Assembly: GCA_029204225.1 (NCBI GenBank)
Contig: CM055100.1
Location: forward strand, 47,672,395 to 47,736,394
DNA: 64,000 nucleotides
Direction: 5' to 3'
Origin: Diphasiastrum complanatum
Lineage: Eukaryota; Streptophyta; Lycopodiopsida; Lycopodiales; Lycopodiaceae
Of the stretch, positions 33,964-43,931 are shown in pieces. The translations under genes were made by a program, and so were the position numbers. Every line of letters starts with the position of its first letter. Position 1 is the first letter of the stretch. The notes below the pieces were generated by a model. It made no database searches and was not told the origin of the DNA. It worked only from the letters and a program-made list of their open reading frames with translations.

Positions 33964-34310
33964 AATTTTGGGCGCCCTCCTACACAAATGCAATCCTGAA
34001 AACAAAAACAGCAAGATAAGAAGACACCACAACTAAAAATCAGTAGCAGATTTTTGGGCGCCCTCGTCCAAACAAAACTTGTTGAAAACTGGTTGCATAA
34101 AAATCAGATTTGAGATTCTGAGTTTTGGGTGCCAAAAATTGCTCCTCCAAGATCACTGATGGCCGCCCTCCTTCAACCTGAAAAGAGACAAAAAAGCTGA
34201 TCCAAACTCCACTTGAAAAGATCAGCAAGATGCTGAAATTTCACAACAAAAAGCAGAGAAGCTCCTCTTCTGGTAGGGCGCCAACAAACAAGCTTGTTGC
34301 AGATCCGGTA
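33964..34310 (-). other. Copia A leader next to the primer site
   Basis: Non-coding. A GGGCGCCCTCCT-like motif occurs several times (33,971, 34,056, 34,153). The same motif recurs in the leader of the deleted relative at 1,970-2,180, which lacks the kelch piece. Confidence 0.7.
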
Positions 34311-34322
34311 GCTCTGATACCA
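34311..34322 (-). other. Primer-binding site of copia A
   Basis: Plus-strand GCTCTGATACCA directly precedes the LTR start TGTAGG at 34,323. Confidence 0.9.
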
Positions 34323-34480
34323 TGTAGGAAAGCAAGAGTCAAGTCACCAAGATCTAGTTATCAATCAATTTCCACAGAAAACAAGAGAGAAGAGGCTGGG
34401 CGCCCAACTCTAAGAGAGAGAGAGAAAACAACAACAAGAGCAATGGAGAGCAATGCTTAGCCAAATTGTTAAAATGGAAT
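34323..34480 (-). repeat. 5' LTR of copia A, inner part only
   Basis: Matches 22,149-22,306 and stops at TTAAAATGGAAT. The rest of this LTR is found inverted at 36,315-36,590. Confidence 0.9.
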
Positions 34481-34489
34481 CCTTCATGA

Positions 34490-35605
34490 TGCTACAGGTG
34501 CTTCTATGGGAGGAGCATTCACTTGAGGTAGTTGACTCCTGCACATACCTAGGTGTGGTATTTTCTAGTCCCACTTTCAGCATGTGACAGGCGGCATTTT
34601 CCCGGCTATGGAAGGGTTATGCATCGTTGGTAGATTTGGAGAGACTATGTTTCAGCTCACATGTTAGAGATGCGAAGTAAGTGCTGACTCTTTGACACTA
34701 TGGTCGTTCCCTCAGCTCTATACGCATCAGAGACATGGAGTACTGGCTTGACGACTACCGAGTGGGCGCGCATCTCACGTCAGATTCATATGCTCTCTCG
34801 GATGATACGGGCTAAGCCCTCTATCCCACATCATATTATATTGGCAGAGTTTGCCGTCCCCCCTATTCAGATAGAGTCACTGTTCCATATTGTCACATTC
34901 ATACAGCCCCTGGAGGATCTCCAGGGTAGAGGCACACACTATGCTGCAGCAGCTTTGTCGTCCTCCTAGCACCTACACTCTGAGGGACACTCCTTTTCAT
35001 GGTTTTCCCAGGCTTGTCATCTCCTCTCCGCATTGAGTATTCACATTATGGATCTACTAGCTGGTACTCATAAGTATATTAGAGGATACCTATACAGGGC
35101 ATATCTTCAGAGCACTTGGCAGGATTCATCTGGGGTGAAGACGGAGTTTTATCGGGCACATTTTCTATCTCGGGATCCTGCTGGGTATCCCATTGTACCC
35201 AAATACCTAGTGCACAATATCTCACACAGACTGTGGATAGTGATGGGTCAGTTCCGGGTTCCCTCTCACCAGTTAGCCGTTGAGACTGGTAGATACAGGG
35301 GCATCCCGAGAGATGCGTGGATTTGTAGTATGTGTGACCTACATGATATAGAGGATGAGTTTCATTTTCTCTTCAGATGCCTAGCTTACTATGAGATTCG
35401 AGGGAGATACTACTGCTTGTTTCGAGATCATCCATTCACACTCTCTACCTTGATATCGTATGAGGACTCCAGATGTGTTGCGTTGATGATCCGGGAGATG
35501 ATAGACTTGCGTATGGCGAGTCTTGACGTTGACACCTCCCCCTTGATACAGCTGACTGAGCATACAGGAGTGTCTATCCCGCCAGAGACAGAGGCAGGAG
35601 AGTAG
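34490..35605 (+). pseudogene. LINE 1: 5'-truncated reverse transcriptase ORF end
   Basis: The frame fragments match the C-terminal third of the LINE at 50,996-52,261: VDSCTYLGVVFSSP (34,530), [30 protein letters not shown] (34,770), GQFRVPSHQLAVETGRYRGI and the Cys/His motif [29 protein letters not shown] (shown here only in part by its C-x2-C...H...C pattern at 35,320-35,400), stop about 35,605. Endonuclease and most of the reverse transcriptase are missing, typical of a 5'-truncated LINE insertion. Frameshifts occur near 34,690 and 34,970. Confidence 0.85.
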
Positions 35606-35755
35606 TGATTCTGATGGAGAGGCTGAGATTCCAGATGCCACCATACATAGACGGCAAAGATAGCACTATTTCTCGTTTTACTGTAATCTTGTTTCTTTCA
35701 GGTGGTAGAGCTTTCATGCTCCCACCGGGCATACTTGATGATATGTACCTTAGGG

Positions 35756-35759
<4 letters not shown>

Positions 35760-35818
<59 letters not shown>
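35760..35818 (+). repeat. (TC)n microsatellite at the end of LINE 1
   Basis: About 59 bp of TC repeat with one interruption, lying about 150 bp after the LINE stop codon. LINE 2 has the same kind of tract at its 3' end. Confidence 0.9.
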
Positions 35819-35819
<1 letters not shown>

Positions 35820-35896
35820 GCAGTGATGCCTGATTGCCTGTGGTTTCGGATCTCGAGAGTGGGTCCTCGGGTAGGAGGCCTCGTGTAAGAAGGAGA

Positions 35897-35917
35897 AAGG
35901 GGGGGGGGGGGGGGGGA
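35897..35917 (+). repeat. Poly-G run of 21
   Basis: An uninterrupted run of G after GGAGAAA. It can form a G-quadruplex and is prone to length error in sequencing. Confidence 0.85.
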
Positions 35918-36309
35918 CCCTTGATTACATGCAAACTTTTTCTTGGTGCATGTAGGTTTTTGGTTGGCCATAGGCCTCATTTGACATGCAGGTTTTTTTT
36001 TAAAATTGACGTATTTTTTTAAAAACTAGTGCATGTTGGTTTAATGTGGGCTTGGCTTGGCTTTTGTCTGTGTTAATGACAAACTTCACATGCAGTGTGC
36101 TTGTTGAACAAGTTGTTTGTTTGCATGTGCCCTTGTGTATGCTTTTCTCATTGGAGGTTTTCGAGTCATGGATAATGATCACCTTCCGTGTGGTAGAAAA
36201 AACTAAAACTTTTGGTTTTTGGGTTTGGTTTGGTATTGATTTTTATCCCCATTCTACTGTGAAAGGATTTTTGCAATTATTATTTGGACTTCATTTCTTG
36301 AAGAGCAGT
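35918..36309. other. Unassigned sequence inside the inverted segment
   Basis: Rich in T/G with several GCATGTNGG-like motifs (35,940-36,130). No gene or repeat family was recognised. In the original orientation it lies directly outside copia A. Confidence 0.5.
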
Positions 36310-36314
36310 TGAGT
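36310..36314 (-). repeat. Target-site duplication of copia A, right copy (inverted)
   Basis: TGAGT here is the reverse complement of ACTCA at 22,144-22,148. Confidence 0.85.
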
Positions 36315-36590
36315 TGTTAGAAATAAATGACTATGCTAAAGTTAATCCATAGGTTACTTTGACCCAAAAGGTCAAGATTTGTGTAACCATGGGTATTTAG
36401 TTATTTAGGCCATCTTAAGTTTGTCTTAAGTTCAGTTGGACCCAATTTTGGTCATGTACTGACTCGTGGGTCCTTAGGGGTCTAATTTTGTTTAGGGGCT
36501 CTATCTTGACTTTTGGGGGTGCCCTACATTTAGTAAGTGGTTAACCTTAGGATTTGGTGGCATTTGGTCACATCTAGGTAGAGTACTTAG
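36315..36590 (+). repeat. Outer part of the copia A 5' LTR, in reverse orientation
   Basis: TGTTAGAAATAAATG to GAGTACTTAG. It is the reverse complement of 22,320-22,598 with a few differences. Confidence 0.9.
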
Positions 36591-36948
36591 GCATATGATA
36601 TAAAAGGAGTTGGAAAAGTACAAGTTCAACTACCTGAAGATTGGAGACATAAAGGACGTGCTTTATGTACTAGGAATCAAAAAAAACTTACACTTAGTAT
36701 TAGTTATTGCGAAGCAACACATGGTGGTGTTGTTTGATGAAGAGTGGAAGGGAAGAACTGGTCTATTGTGGAAACTGTAAAAATCTTCCAAATAAGTTTT
36801 GGGGTGAAGCAATTAAGATGACGGTTTAATTTTTGAATAGAATTCCTACAAAGGTTGTAGAAAATCGGACTCCAGAGGAAGCTTACACGGGTCAGAAACT
36901 AGATGTAAGTCATTGGAGAGTGTTTGGTAGTATTGCTTATGCTCACAT
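36591..36948 (+). pseudogene. Copia B protease-to-integrase remnant
   Basis: Translates as YDIKGVGKVQVQLP, then a large deletion, then integrase pieces ending at SIAYAHI. Copia B' (40,440 leftward and 39,500) gives the intact equivalent. It is cut at 36,948 by the copia B' LTR. Confidence 0.85.
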
Positions 36949-37362
36949 TGTCAGAATTTGTGATACAAATTCTAGATGAAGATACTTGTCCTACTAGCAC
37001 GCACACAAAGCATAGAGAGATTTTAGATCATAGGAGAATTGAGCAATTGCTCTAGCATAATGGAATGATTGTGGTGGGGCGCCAACTTACTTAAATAGTT
37101 TCTAAAATGAATGGGAAAAGCTAAGAGCCTAAAGCAAATAGCAAAAAGGCAAAAGCTAATTGCTAATAATACTACCTATATTTGGTAAAGACCAAAAATG
37201 AACTAAGTACTAAATAGATCCTAATCTATTCGTAGTGCGCCCACCTACATGCATAAGCCTTAAAAAAACAAATTTATTATAAATAGAATGGCCCCTAAAA
37301 ATAGCACGTAGGCTTGGCTAAACTATCATTAAGTGGTATCAAATAAACATGAATTCCTAACA
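36949..37362 (-). repeat. 3' LTR of copia B'
   Basis: 414 bp, TGTCAGAATT to TCCTAACA on plus. It is the most complete LTR of the B family in the window and serves to define the partial ones at 2,757, 43,692 and 57,609. Confidence 0.88.
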
Positions 37363-37391
37363 CTCCCCCTTAATGTTTACTTTGTTATCTA

Positions 37392-39199
37392 TTACTTTAG
37401 AAGTTCTTTAAACTTCTGAAATTTTTCTTTGCCAAGACCTTTGGTAAAGATATCTGCAACTTGCTCTTCCGTAGGGCAATAGATAAGCTCCACTTCATCA
37501 CTTTGAATTTTTTGTTGTACTTCAATATGCTTTGTCTTGCTGTGAAAAACTGGATTTTTCGTCAATTTAATACAACTTTGATTGTCGCATTGAAGTACCG
37601 CATGTGAATCTTGTACCATATGTAGATCATGTAGAATCCTTCGCAACCATATTGCTTCACATGTTGCACTCCTAGTAGCTCGATATTCTGCCTCTTTAGA
37701 TGATACAGCAATAGTATGCTGCTTCTTTGAACCCCAAGAGATAGCACCAGAACCAAGACTAAAAACATAATCTGTAGTAAATCTGCGGTCTTCCGCATCT
37801 CCAGCCCAATCAGCATCCACATATCCCTGTAACTTCAAATCATCCTGTCTACCGTAGAGAATACCAAATCTCAAAGTGCCTTAGATATATTTGAGTATTC
37901 GCTTAGCAGCTTTCCAATGAATCTACTTAGGCTTAGCCATAAACTGACTAACCATACTCACAACATAAGCAATATCTGGTCTCGTAGTAGTTAGATAGAT
38001 TAAGCTTCCAACAAGCTTTCTATATAACGTCTCATCTACATCCTGATCTTCCTCAGCTTTAGTAAGCTTACATCCACTATCATATGGTGTAGAAATAGGC
38101 TTGCACTCTGACATATTGAACTTTTCAAGAAGTTCATGAGCATACTCAGATTGAGAAATAAATAGTCCCTGTGCTACTCTCCATACCTCAATCCTCCCAA
38201 GAAAATATCGTAGTGAACCAAGATCTTTCATATCAAACTCTGATGAGAGATCTTTCTTGATTCCCTGAATCATACTATGATCTGATCCTGTAATAACAAG
38301 ATCATCCACATACATCACTACAATAACAAAATGATTATCCCTGATCAAAACATAAAGTGTATGCTTCGAACTACTTCTCTAAATGCCAAGCTCCTCAAAG
38401 TATGTGTCAATCCTCGTGTACCACGCCCTGGGTGCCTGCTTAAGTCCATATAGTGCCTTGTCCAACCTGCAAATCTTGTCTTCATGTCCTGCTACTATGT
38501 ATCCCTCTGGCTGCTCCATGTAGACTTCTTCCTCTAGAAATCCATTCAGGAATGCACTCTTTACATCCATTTGTTGAATATCCCATACTAAGCTGCCAAT
38601 AATAAAACAGTCCTCATAGTAGTAGACTTAGCAACTGGTGCAAAAGTTTCCTCATAGTCAATCCCTTCCTGTTGAGCATAACCTTTTGCCACCAATCTTG
38701 CCTTATGTTTATGTATAGAACCATTTGATTGGTACTTAGTTCTATAGACCCACTTGCATCCAATGGCCTTTTTATCTGTAGGTAATTGAACAAGTCTCCA
38801 AGTCTTGTTCTTCATGATTGAGTTGTACTCCTCATCCATAGCTTTCCTCCAAATATCCTCTTTTTCAGCCTCTCTGAAAGTAGATGGATCCTTGGTTTCT
38901 AATATTGTGGCCATATATGCAAAATGTACATCCTCATCTTCACGAGGATCCTCTTGTCGACGAACCTCCTGTCGATCTTGATCTTCATGTTGCTTTTCAA
39001 GTCTAGTTGATCTCCTAGTTCCATGTGTACTGGACTCTCCCTGTTCCATAATAACACTATCCTTGATAGTTTCATAGTACCATCTAGGCAATCTTCTAGC
39101 TTCTGATGTAGGATGCTTCCTGCCTGGTGAAGTAGGAGGTGAATAAGTATCCCATATACTTGATCTCTCCTTCCTCTTTCCTATCTCAACCAAAGTCAC
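37392..39199 (-). pseudogene. Copia B' reverse transcriptase and RNase H
   Basis: Reverse transcriptase motifs: [56 protein letters not shown], catalytic YVDDLVITG near 38,300, [20 protein letters not shown]. RNase [38 protein letters not shown], ending [23 protein letters not shown] at 37,392, shown here in parts. Stops near 38,380, 38,580 and 37,880 break the frame. The same segment is present in plus orientation at 41,646-43,456. Confidence 0.88.
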
Positions 39200-39316
39200 T
39201 CTAGGTTCTTGAATTGGCGTAGGCGATACATGTGTCGATTCAGGTTCCTGTAATAACTCATCACATAATATAGGGATTCGTCCATCTTGATCCTTATCAA
39301 AATGTATCTCTGTATC

Positions 39317-40015
39317 TTAATGAGTTGCTTCCTCATCAAAGACTCCATCCCTACTTATGATTATTTTCTTACCCTCCAAGTCATATAACCTGTATCCCTT
39401 CTCTTGATTATCATAACCAAGAAATAAACACTTGGTCGCCTTAGAATCCAATTTGCTCCTTGAATCCTTAGGTATGTAAGAATAAGCAATACTCCCAAAC
39501 ACTCTCAAATGGCTTACATCTGGCTTCCGACCCGTGTAAGCTTCCTCTGCAGTTCGATTCTCTACAACCTTTGTAGGACTTCGATTCAAAAGATAAACCG
39601 CCGTCTTAACTGCTTCAGCCCAAAACATATTTGGAAGATTTTTACTCTTGAGCATACTCCTTGCAGTTTCTACTATAGACCGGTTCTTTCTTTCTGCAAC
39701 TCCATTTTGTTGAGGCGTGTCCGTATTTGCAAATTGTCTCTTTATACCATGATCCTTGCAAAACACCTGAAATTCCGTAGAAAGATACTCTCCCCCTTTG
39801 TCCGAGCGAAGTATCTTAATTTGTCTATTTGTTTCTTTCTCCACTTGTGTCTTAAACCATGTGAAATACTTGAAAGCTTCACCCTTATTCTTCAGAAGAT
39901 AGATCCATGTCTTCCTAGAATAGTCATCCACAAACACCCCCCATAAGATTGAGTCCTCATAGGACCACACAAATCTGTATGAACAAGTTCTAGAACATTT
40001 TTCGCCTTGAATGTA
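39317..40015 (-). pseudogene. Copia B' integrase
   Basis: FVDDYSRKTWIYLLKN, LRSDKGGEYLSTEF, TPQQNGVAERKNRSIVETA, FWAEAVKTAVYLLNRSPTKV and VFGSIAYSYIPKDSRSKLD are all present in one open frame down to 39,317, so most of the catalytic core is intact. The N-terminal HHCC part (LWHERFGHLNYKSL) lies at 40,120-40,160 and is separated by a frameshift near 40,010. Confidence 0.88.
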
Positions 40016-41183
40016 CTAGGCAAAAATTTCTTCATATGATGCCTGCCTAAGACACAGCTGATTAGAAACAACTTGAGGTAAACCTGTAACCATGTTAAAT
40101 TTCCTCAAGACTTGTAGACTTTTGTAATTCAGATGTCCAAACCTCTCGTGCCATAACTTACTCAATGATCCAGTATCCGCAACACTTGCATGATGATCCA
40201 CCACCTGAGCTTGAAGTTTATACAACCGCCCTGCAAGTATGCCCTCAGGTACTACTTCATTATTTTTCCTCTTGATGAGACACCGCTGTTCATCAAACTG
40301 CACCACCATGTGTTGCTTTGCAATAGTTGATACTGAGAGTAAGTTTTTCTTGATTCCTGGTACATAAAGCACATCCTTTATGTTTCCAATCTTCCCTGAA
40401 GGTAGATGTACTTGTACTTTTCCAACTCCCTTTATATCATATGTGTAGTTGTCTCCCAACTTCACATTTGACCCATCATCTAAATTTTGAAAATTAGATA
40501 GCCAGTCTCGCCTAGGTCTTCTTCTTCCCTTTGCCACCCTTCTTGGAACTTTGCTCTTGCTTCTTTGCCATAAATGCTTGTTCTTTGAAATCGTCCCTGT
40601 TGACATTATTTTGTCGTCTCATTTCTTCTTGTAGTAAGATGACATTTAGCTCATTGAAAGAAGGCCTCGTTTCTCTTAACAATAGCATCATTACAAAGTT
40701 CTGAGAAGCCAAAGGTAGACTATTAAGTACAATGGATACCAATACTGAATCTTTAACACTTTCTCCAACTGCAATAAGTTGCCCTCTCAGATCTTTCACT
40801 CGAGTAAAGTAGTCCGTTACTGATTCACCTGTACCCATCTTCAACGTGCGAAGCTTATTAGTCAAGAACAAGATCCGTGATTGATTTACCGTCTCATACA
40901 AGTTCTTCAATATATCCCAAGCCTCCTTGGGTCCAACAACATCTCCGATATGAGGTATAATCATATCTCTAACTGATAAGTTGATGATATGATGAGCTTT
41001 TCTTCTACGTCTCTGATACTCCCGCAACTCTCTGTCAGTGGTAGGAGGTAGCTCGACACTTGTGACGATCTCCCAATATTCTCTATCTTGGAGAATATTT
41101 TGCATCTTGAACTTCCATATACTGTAGTTCGTTCCATCTAGCTTGCTAGACTCCAGCAACACAACATCATTCAATCCTGCCAT
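40016..41183 (-). pseudogene. Copia B' gag and protease region
   Basis: ATG at 41,183 (MAGLNDVVLLESSKLDGTNY). The gag domain runs to about 40,512, ending in a lysine/glycine-rich tail. The next frame (from 40,606) shows YDIKGVGKVQVHLPSGKIG and KNLLSVSTIAKQHMVVQF, the region after the protease. The zinc knuckle and protease active site seem to be lost in an internal deletion, since gag passes straight into the region downstream. Confidence 0.85.
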
Positions 41184-41189
41184 TGTATT

Positions 41190-41640
41190 GATCTACAACA
41201 ACTCCCAACAACCTGATTTTAGCTTATCAATCAGATCTGTCCAGAAATAGCCTTCCCTGGATATCACCTGTCCAAAAATAGACCTCTCCAAAAAAAACAG
41301 CCTTCCCTGGATATCACCTGTCCTGGTACTGCCTGTCTGAACCTGCACCAGGTCTGCCTTCCTCAGATGCTCCTACACCTGCTCAGTTACCGCCTGCACC
41401 AGGTCTGCCTACCTCAGATGCTGCCTGTCCGGGCTGCACAAGGTCTGCCTACCTCAGATGCTGCCTGCCTGTTCAGATCTGCCTGCACCTGAAAGCACCT
41501 GTTCAAGTACTGCCCCCTCAGAAGTAACCTGTTCAGATCTGCATGCACCTGAAAAGCACCTGTTCAGATCTGCATGCACCTGAAAAACACATGTTCAGAT
41601 CTGCCTGCACCTGGAAAGCACCTGTTCAGATCTGCCTGTC
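41190..41640 (-). repeat. Tandem repeats in the copia B' leader
   Basis: On plus, 41,480-41,640 carries about four copies of a 33-36 bp unit (CTGTTCAGATCTGCMTGCACC, then TGAAAAGCAC). 41,230-41,480 carries a second group (CAGGTCTGCCTACCTCAGATGC, CCTTCCCTGGATATCACCTGTCC). No coding potential. Confidence 0.8.
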
Positions 41641-41645
41641 TCAGA

Positions 41646-43456
41646 AGCAAATTGGATTCTAAGGCGACCAAGTGTTTATTCCTTGGGATATGATAGTCAA
41701 GAGAAGGGATGCAGGTGGAGGGTAAGAAAGTCATCATAAGCAGGGATGTAATCTTTGATGAGGATGGAACTCATAAAGATACAGAGTTACCTTATGATAG
41801 GAAGCAAGATGGAGGAATTCCTATCTTGTGTGACGAGTCATTACAAGAGCCTGAATCGACACATGTATCGCCTACACCAATTCTTTGTTTGAGAAAGGAA
41901 AGAGGAAGGAGAGATCAAGTATATGGGATACTTATTCACCTCCTACTTCACCAAGCAGGAAGCATCCTACATCAGATACTAGAAGATTGCCTAGATGGTA
42001 CTATGAAACTATTAAGGATAGTGTCATTATGGAACAGGGAGAGTCTAGTACATATGGGACTAGGAGATCGGCTAGGCTTGAAAAGCAACATGAAGATCGG
42101 GATCGACAAGAGGATCGACATGAGGATCATCATGAAGATCAAGATCGACAGGAAGTTTGACAAGAGGATCGTCATGAGGATGGGGATGTACATTTTGCAT
42201 ATATGGCCACAGTATTAGAAAGTACAAGACTTGGAGACTTGTTCAGTTACCTACAATTAAAAAGGCCATTGGATGCAAGTGAGTTTATAGAACTAAGTAC
42301 AAATCAAATGGTTCTATAGATAAACATAAGGCAAGATTGGTGGCAAAAGGTTATGTTCAACATGAAGGGATTGACTATGAAAAAATTGTTGCACTAGTTG
42401 CTAAGTCTACTACTATGAGGACGCTTTTATCATTGGCAGCTCAGTTTGGATGGGATATTCAACAAATGGATGTGAAGAGTGCATTCATGAATGGATTTCT
42501 AGAGGAGGAAGTCTACATGGAGCAGCCAGAGAGATACATAGTAGCAGGACATGAAGACAAGGTTTGCAAGTTGGATAAGGCACCCAGGGCAGGGTACATG
42601 ACGATTGACACATACTTTGAGGAGCTTGGCTTCCAGAGGAGTAGTTCGGAGCCTACACTTTATGTTTTGATTAGGGATTATCATATTGTGATTGTAGTGA
42701 TATATGTGGATGACCTTGTTATTACAGGATTAGATCATGGTGTGATTCAGGGTATCAACAAAGATCTGTCATCGGAGTTTGACATGAAAGATCTTGGTTC
42801 ACTACAGTATTTTTTTGGGATTGAGGTATGGAGAGTAGCACAAGGGCTATTTATTTCTCAAGCTAAGTATATTCATGAACTTCTTGAAAAGTTCAATATG
42901 TCAGAGTGCAAGCCTATTACTACCCCAAATGATAGTGGATGTAAGCTTACTAAAGCTGAGGAGGATCGGGATGTAGATGAGACATTATATAGAAAGCTTG
43001 TTGGAAGCTTAATTTATCTAACTACTACGAGACCAAATATTGCTTATGTTGTTAGTATGGTTAGTTAGTTTATGGCTAAGCCTAAGCAGATTCATTGGGG
43101 AGCTGCTAAGCGGATACTCAGATGATTGGGTTGGAGATGCGGAAGACCGAAGATCTACTACAGGTCTTGGTTCTTGTGCTATCTCTTGGAGTTCAAAGAA
43201 GCAGCATACTATTGCATTATCATCTATAGAGGCAGAGGACCGGGCTACTACAAGTGCAACAAGTGAAGCAATATGGTTACAAAGGATACATATGGTACAA
43301 GATACACCTACGATACTTCAGTGTGACAATTAGACTTGTATTAAATTGGCAAAAAATCCAGTTTTTCATAGCAGGATAAAGCACATTGAAGTACAACAAC
43401 ACTTCATTAGAGAGAACATTCAGAGTGGTGAAGTGGAGCTTATCTATTGTCCTACA
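41646..43456 (+). pseudogene. Copia B integrase end, reverse transcriptase and RNase H
   Basis: Starts in LDSKATKCLFLGYDSQEK and continues through the linker to reverse transcriptase from about 42,300 (ARLVAKGYVQHEGIDYE, MDVKSAFMNG, catalytic YVDDLVITG near 42,710, LVGSLIYLTTTRPNIAYVVS) and RNase H ([24 protein letters not shown], then a stop replacing Gln in CDNQ). Internal losses near 42,590 and 43,125 and several stops make it inactive. It is the plus-strand arm of an inverted repeat with copia B'. Confidence 0.88.
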
Positions 43457-43691
43457 TAAGAGCTATTGGGTAAAGACCCAAGATGTATTTCTAAGTAGTA
43501 ATAAAAAAATGACTTACTATAAATAGTAATGGCTCCTATAATAGCACGCAGGCATGGCCAATCTAACACAACGGGGTATCAAATAAACATTAATTTGTAA
43601 CGCTCCTCCTTAATGTTAACTTTGTTATCTATTACTCCTAGAAGTTCTCTAAACTTCTGAAACTTTTCTTTGCCAAGTCCTTTGGTAAAGA
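43457..43691 (-). other. Small inversion joining RNase H end and LTR of copia B
   Basis: The reverse complement of this segment reads: end of RNase H (TKGLGKEKFQKFRELLG), polypurine tract (AAGGAGGAGC), then LTR start TTACAAATTAATG up to the central LTR motif TCTTGGGTCTTTACCC. That is exactly what is missing between 43,456 and 43,692. Both ends carry TCTTTACC-like sequence, a possible microhomology. Confidence 0.8.
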
Positions 43692-43931
43692 GGTAGTAAT
43701 ATTAGCAAATAGCTTTTTGTCTTTTGCTATTTGCTTTATGCTTTTAGCTTTTCACATAGATTAGAGAAACTATAGATGTAGGTTGGCGCTCCACCACAAT
43801 TTCATTCCAGTGTTTTAGAGCTTTGCTCAATTCGTCTACAATCTATGTTCTCTTTAATCTCTATGCTTGATTTGTGAGTGCTAATATGGCTAGTTAATCT
43901 CCATCTAGAATTTTTATGACAAATTCTGATA
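43692..43931 (+). repeat. 3' LTR of copia B, distal part
   Basis: AGGTAGTAATATTAGC to TTCTGATA, matching 2,812-3,070. The terminal CA has changed to TA. Gypsy C2 follows immediately. Confidence 0.85.

Larger units (their letters stand above)
22149..36590 (-). mobile_element. Copia A: copia element carrying a host gene fragment, split by gypsy G and rearranged
   Basis: 3' LTR 22,149-22,598, RNase H end 22,632-22,889, gypsy G insertion, rest of RNase H and reverse transcriptase 29,222-30,377, integrase 30,537-31,100, protease and gag to 32,549, leader with a kelch gene fragment (about 32,885-33,963), primer site 34,311-34,322, and 5' LTR starting at 34,323. Only the first 158 bp of that LTR are in place; the remainder is at 36,315-36,590 in reverse. 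The duplication ACTCA (22,144-22,148) matches the reverse complement of TGAGT (36,310-36,314). Confidence 0.85.
34481..36590. other. Inverted segment of 2.1 kb with one breakpoint inside the copia A LTR
   Basis: Un-inverting this segment joins 34,480 to the reverse of 36,590, which recreates the LTR except for about 13 bases lost (ACACAATGAGCAT in the left LTR). It also places ACTCA immediately after the LTR, matching the left target-site copy at 22,144-22,148. The segment contains a LINE fragment, simple repeats and about 400 bp of unassigned sequence. Confidence 0.85.
36949..41641 (-). mobile_element. Copia B': copia element inserted in reverse into its relative copia B
   Basis: 3' LTR 36,949-37,362, polypurine tract from 37,363 (CTCCCCCTTA on plus), RNase H, reverse transcriptase, integrase, protease, gag starting at 41,183, then a repetitive leader to about 41,641. 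No primer site or 5' LTR remains: copia B sequence resumes at about 41,646 (AGCAAATTGGATTC), and roughly 15 bases of copia B are also gone. A deletion at the right end therefore removed the 5' LTR. Coding parts retain long frames. Confidence 0.88.
2757..43931 (+). mobile_element. Copia B: host copia retrotransposon split by many later insertions
   Basis: The plus-strand pieces, in order, make one copia element: 5' LTR 2,757-3,070, primer site and leader 3,071-3,372, leader and gag 18,641-19,469, protease/integrase remnants 36,591-36,948, integrase end, reverse transcriptase and RNase H 41,646-43,456, then a rearranged 3' LTR ending at 43,931. Continuity across gypsy C1 is proven by a matching TSD. 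Continuity between 19,469 and 36,591 is inferred because the gag end (KLG) and the following motif (YDIKGVGKVQ) are neighbours in the related copia B'; about 11 bases are lost at that join. The element is dead: gag has an internal deletion, integrase is mostly gone, and stops occur throughout. Confidence 0.75.

Noticed and set aside
36315-36590. Reading this as an independent solo LTR inserted in the opposite orientation
   Set aside because: It lacks the inner LTR part, which is precisely what remains at 34,323-34,480, and its outer flank TGAGT pairs with the ACTCA of copia A; an inversion explains both.
36587-36591. TTAGG matching TTAGG at 19,465-19,469, which could be the duplication of gypsy D
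   Set aside because: The first four bases belong to the copia A LTR by alignment with 22,149-22,598, so the match is likely chance or microhomology at the inversion join.
41230-41640. CRISPR-like array
   Set aside because: Units are contiguous and drifting without unique spacers, in a plant retrotransposon leader.
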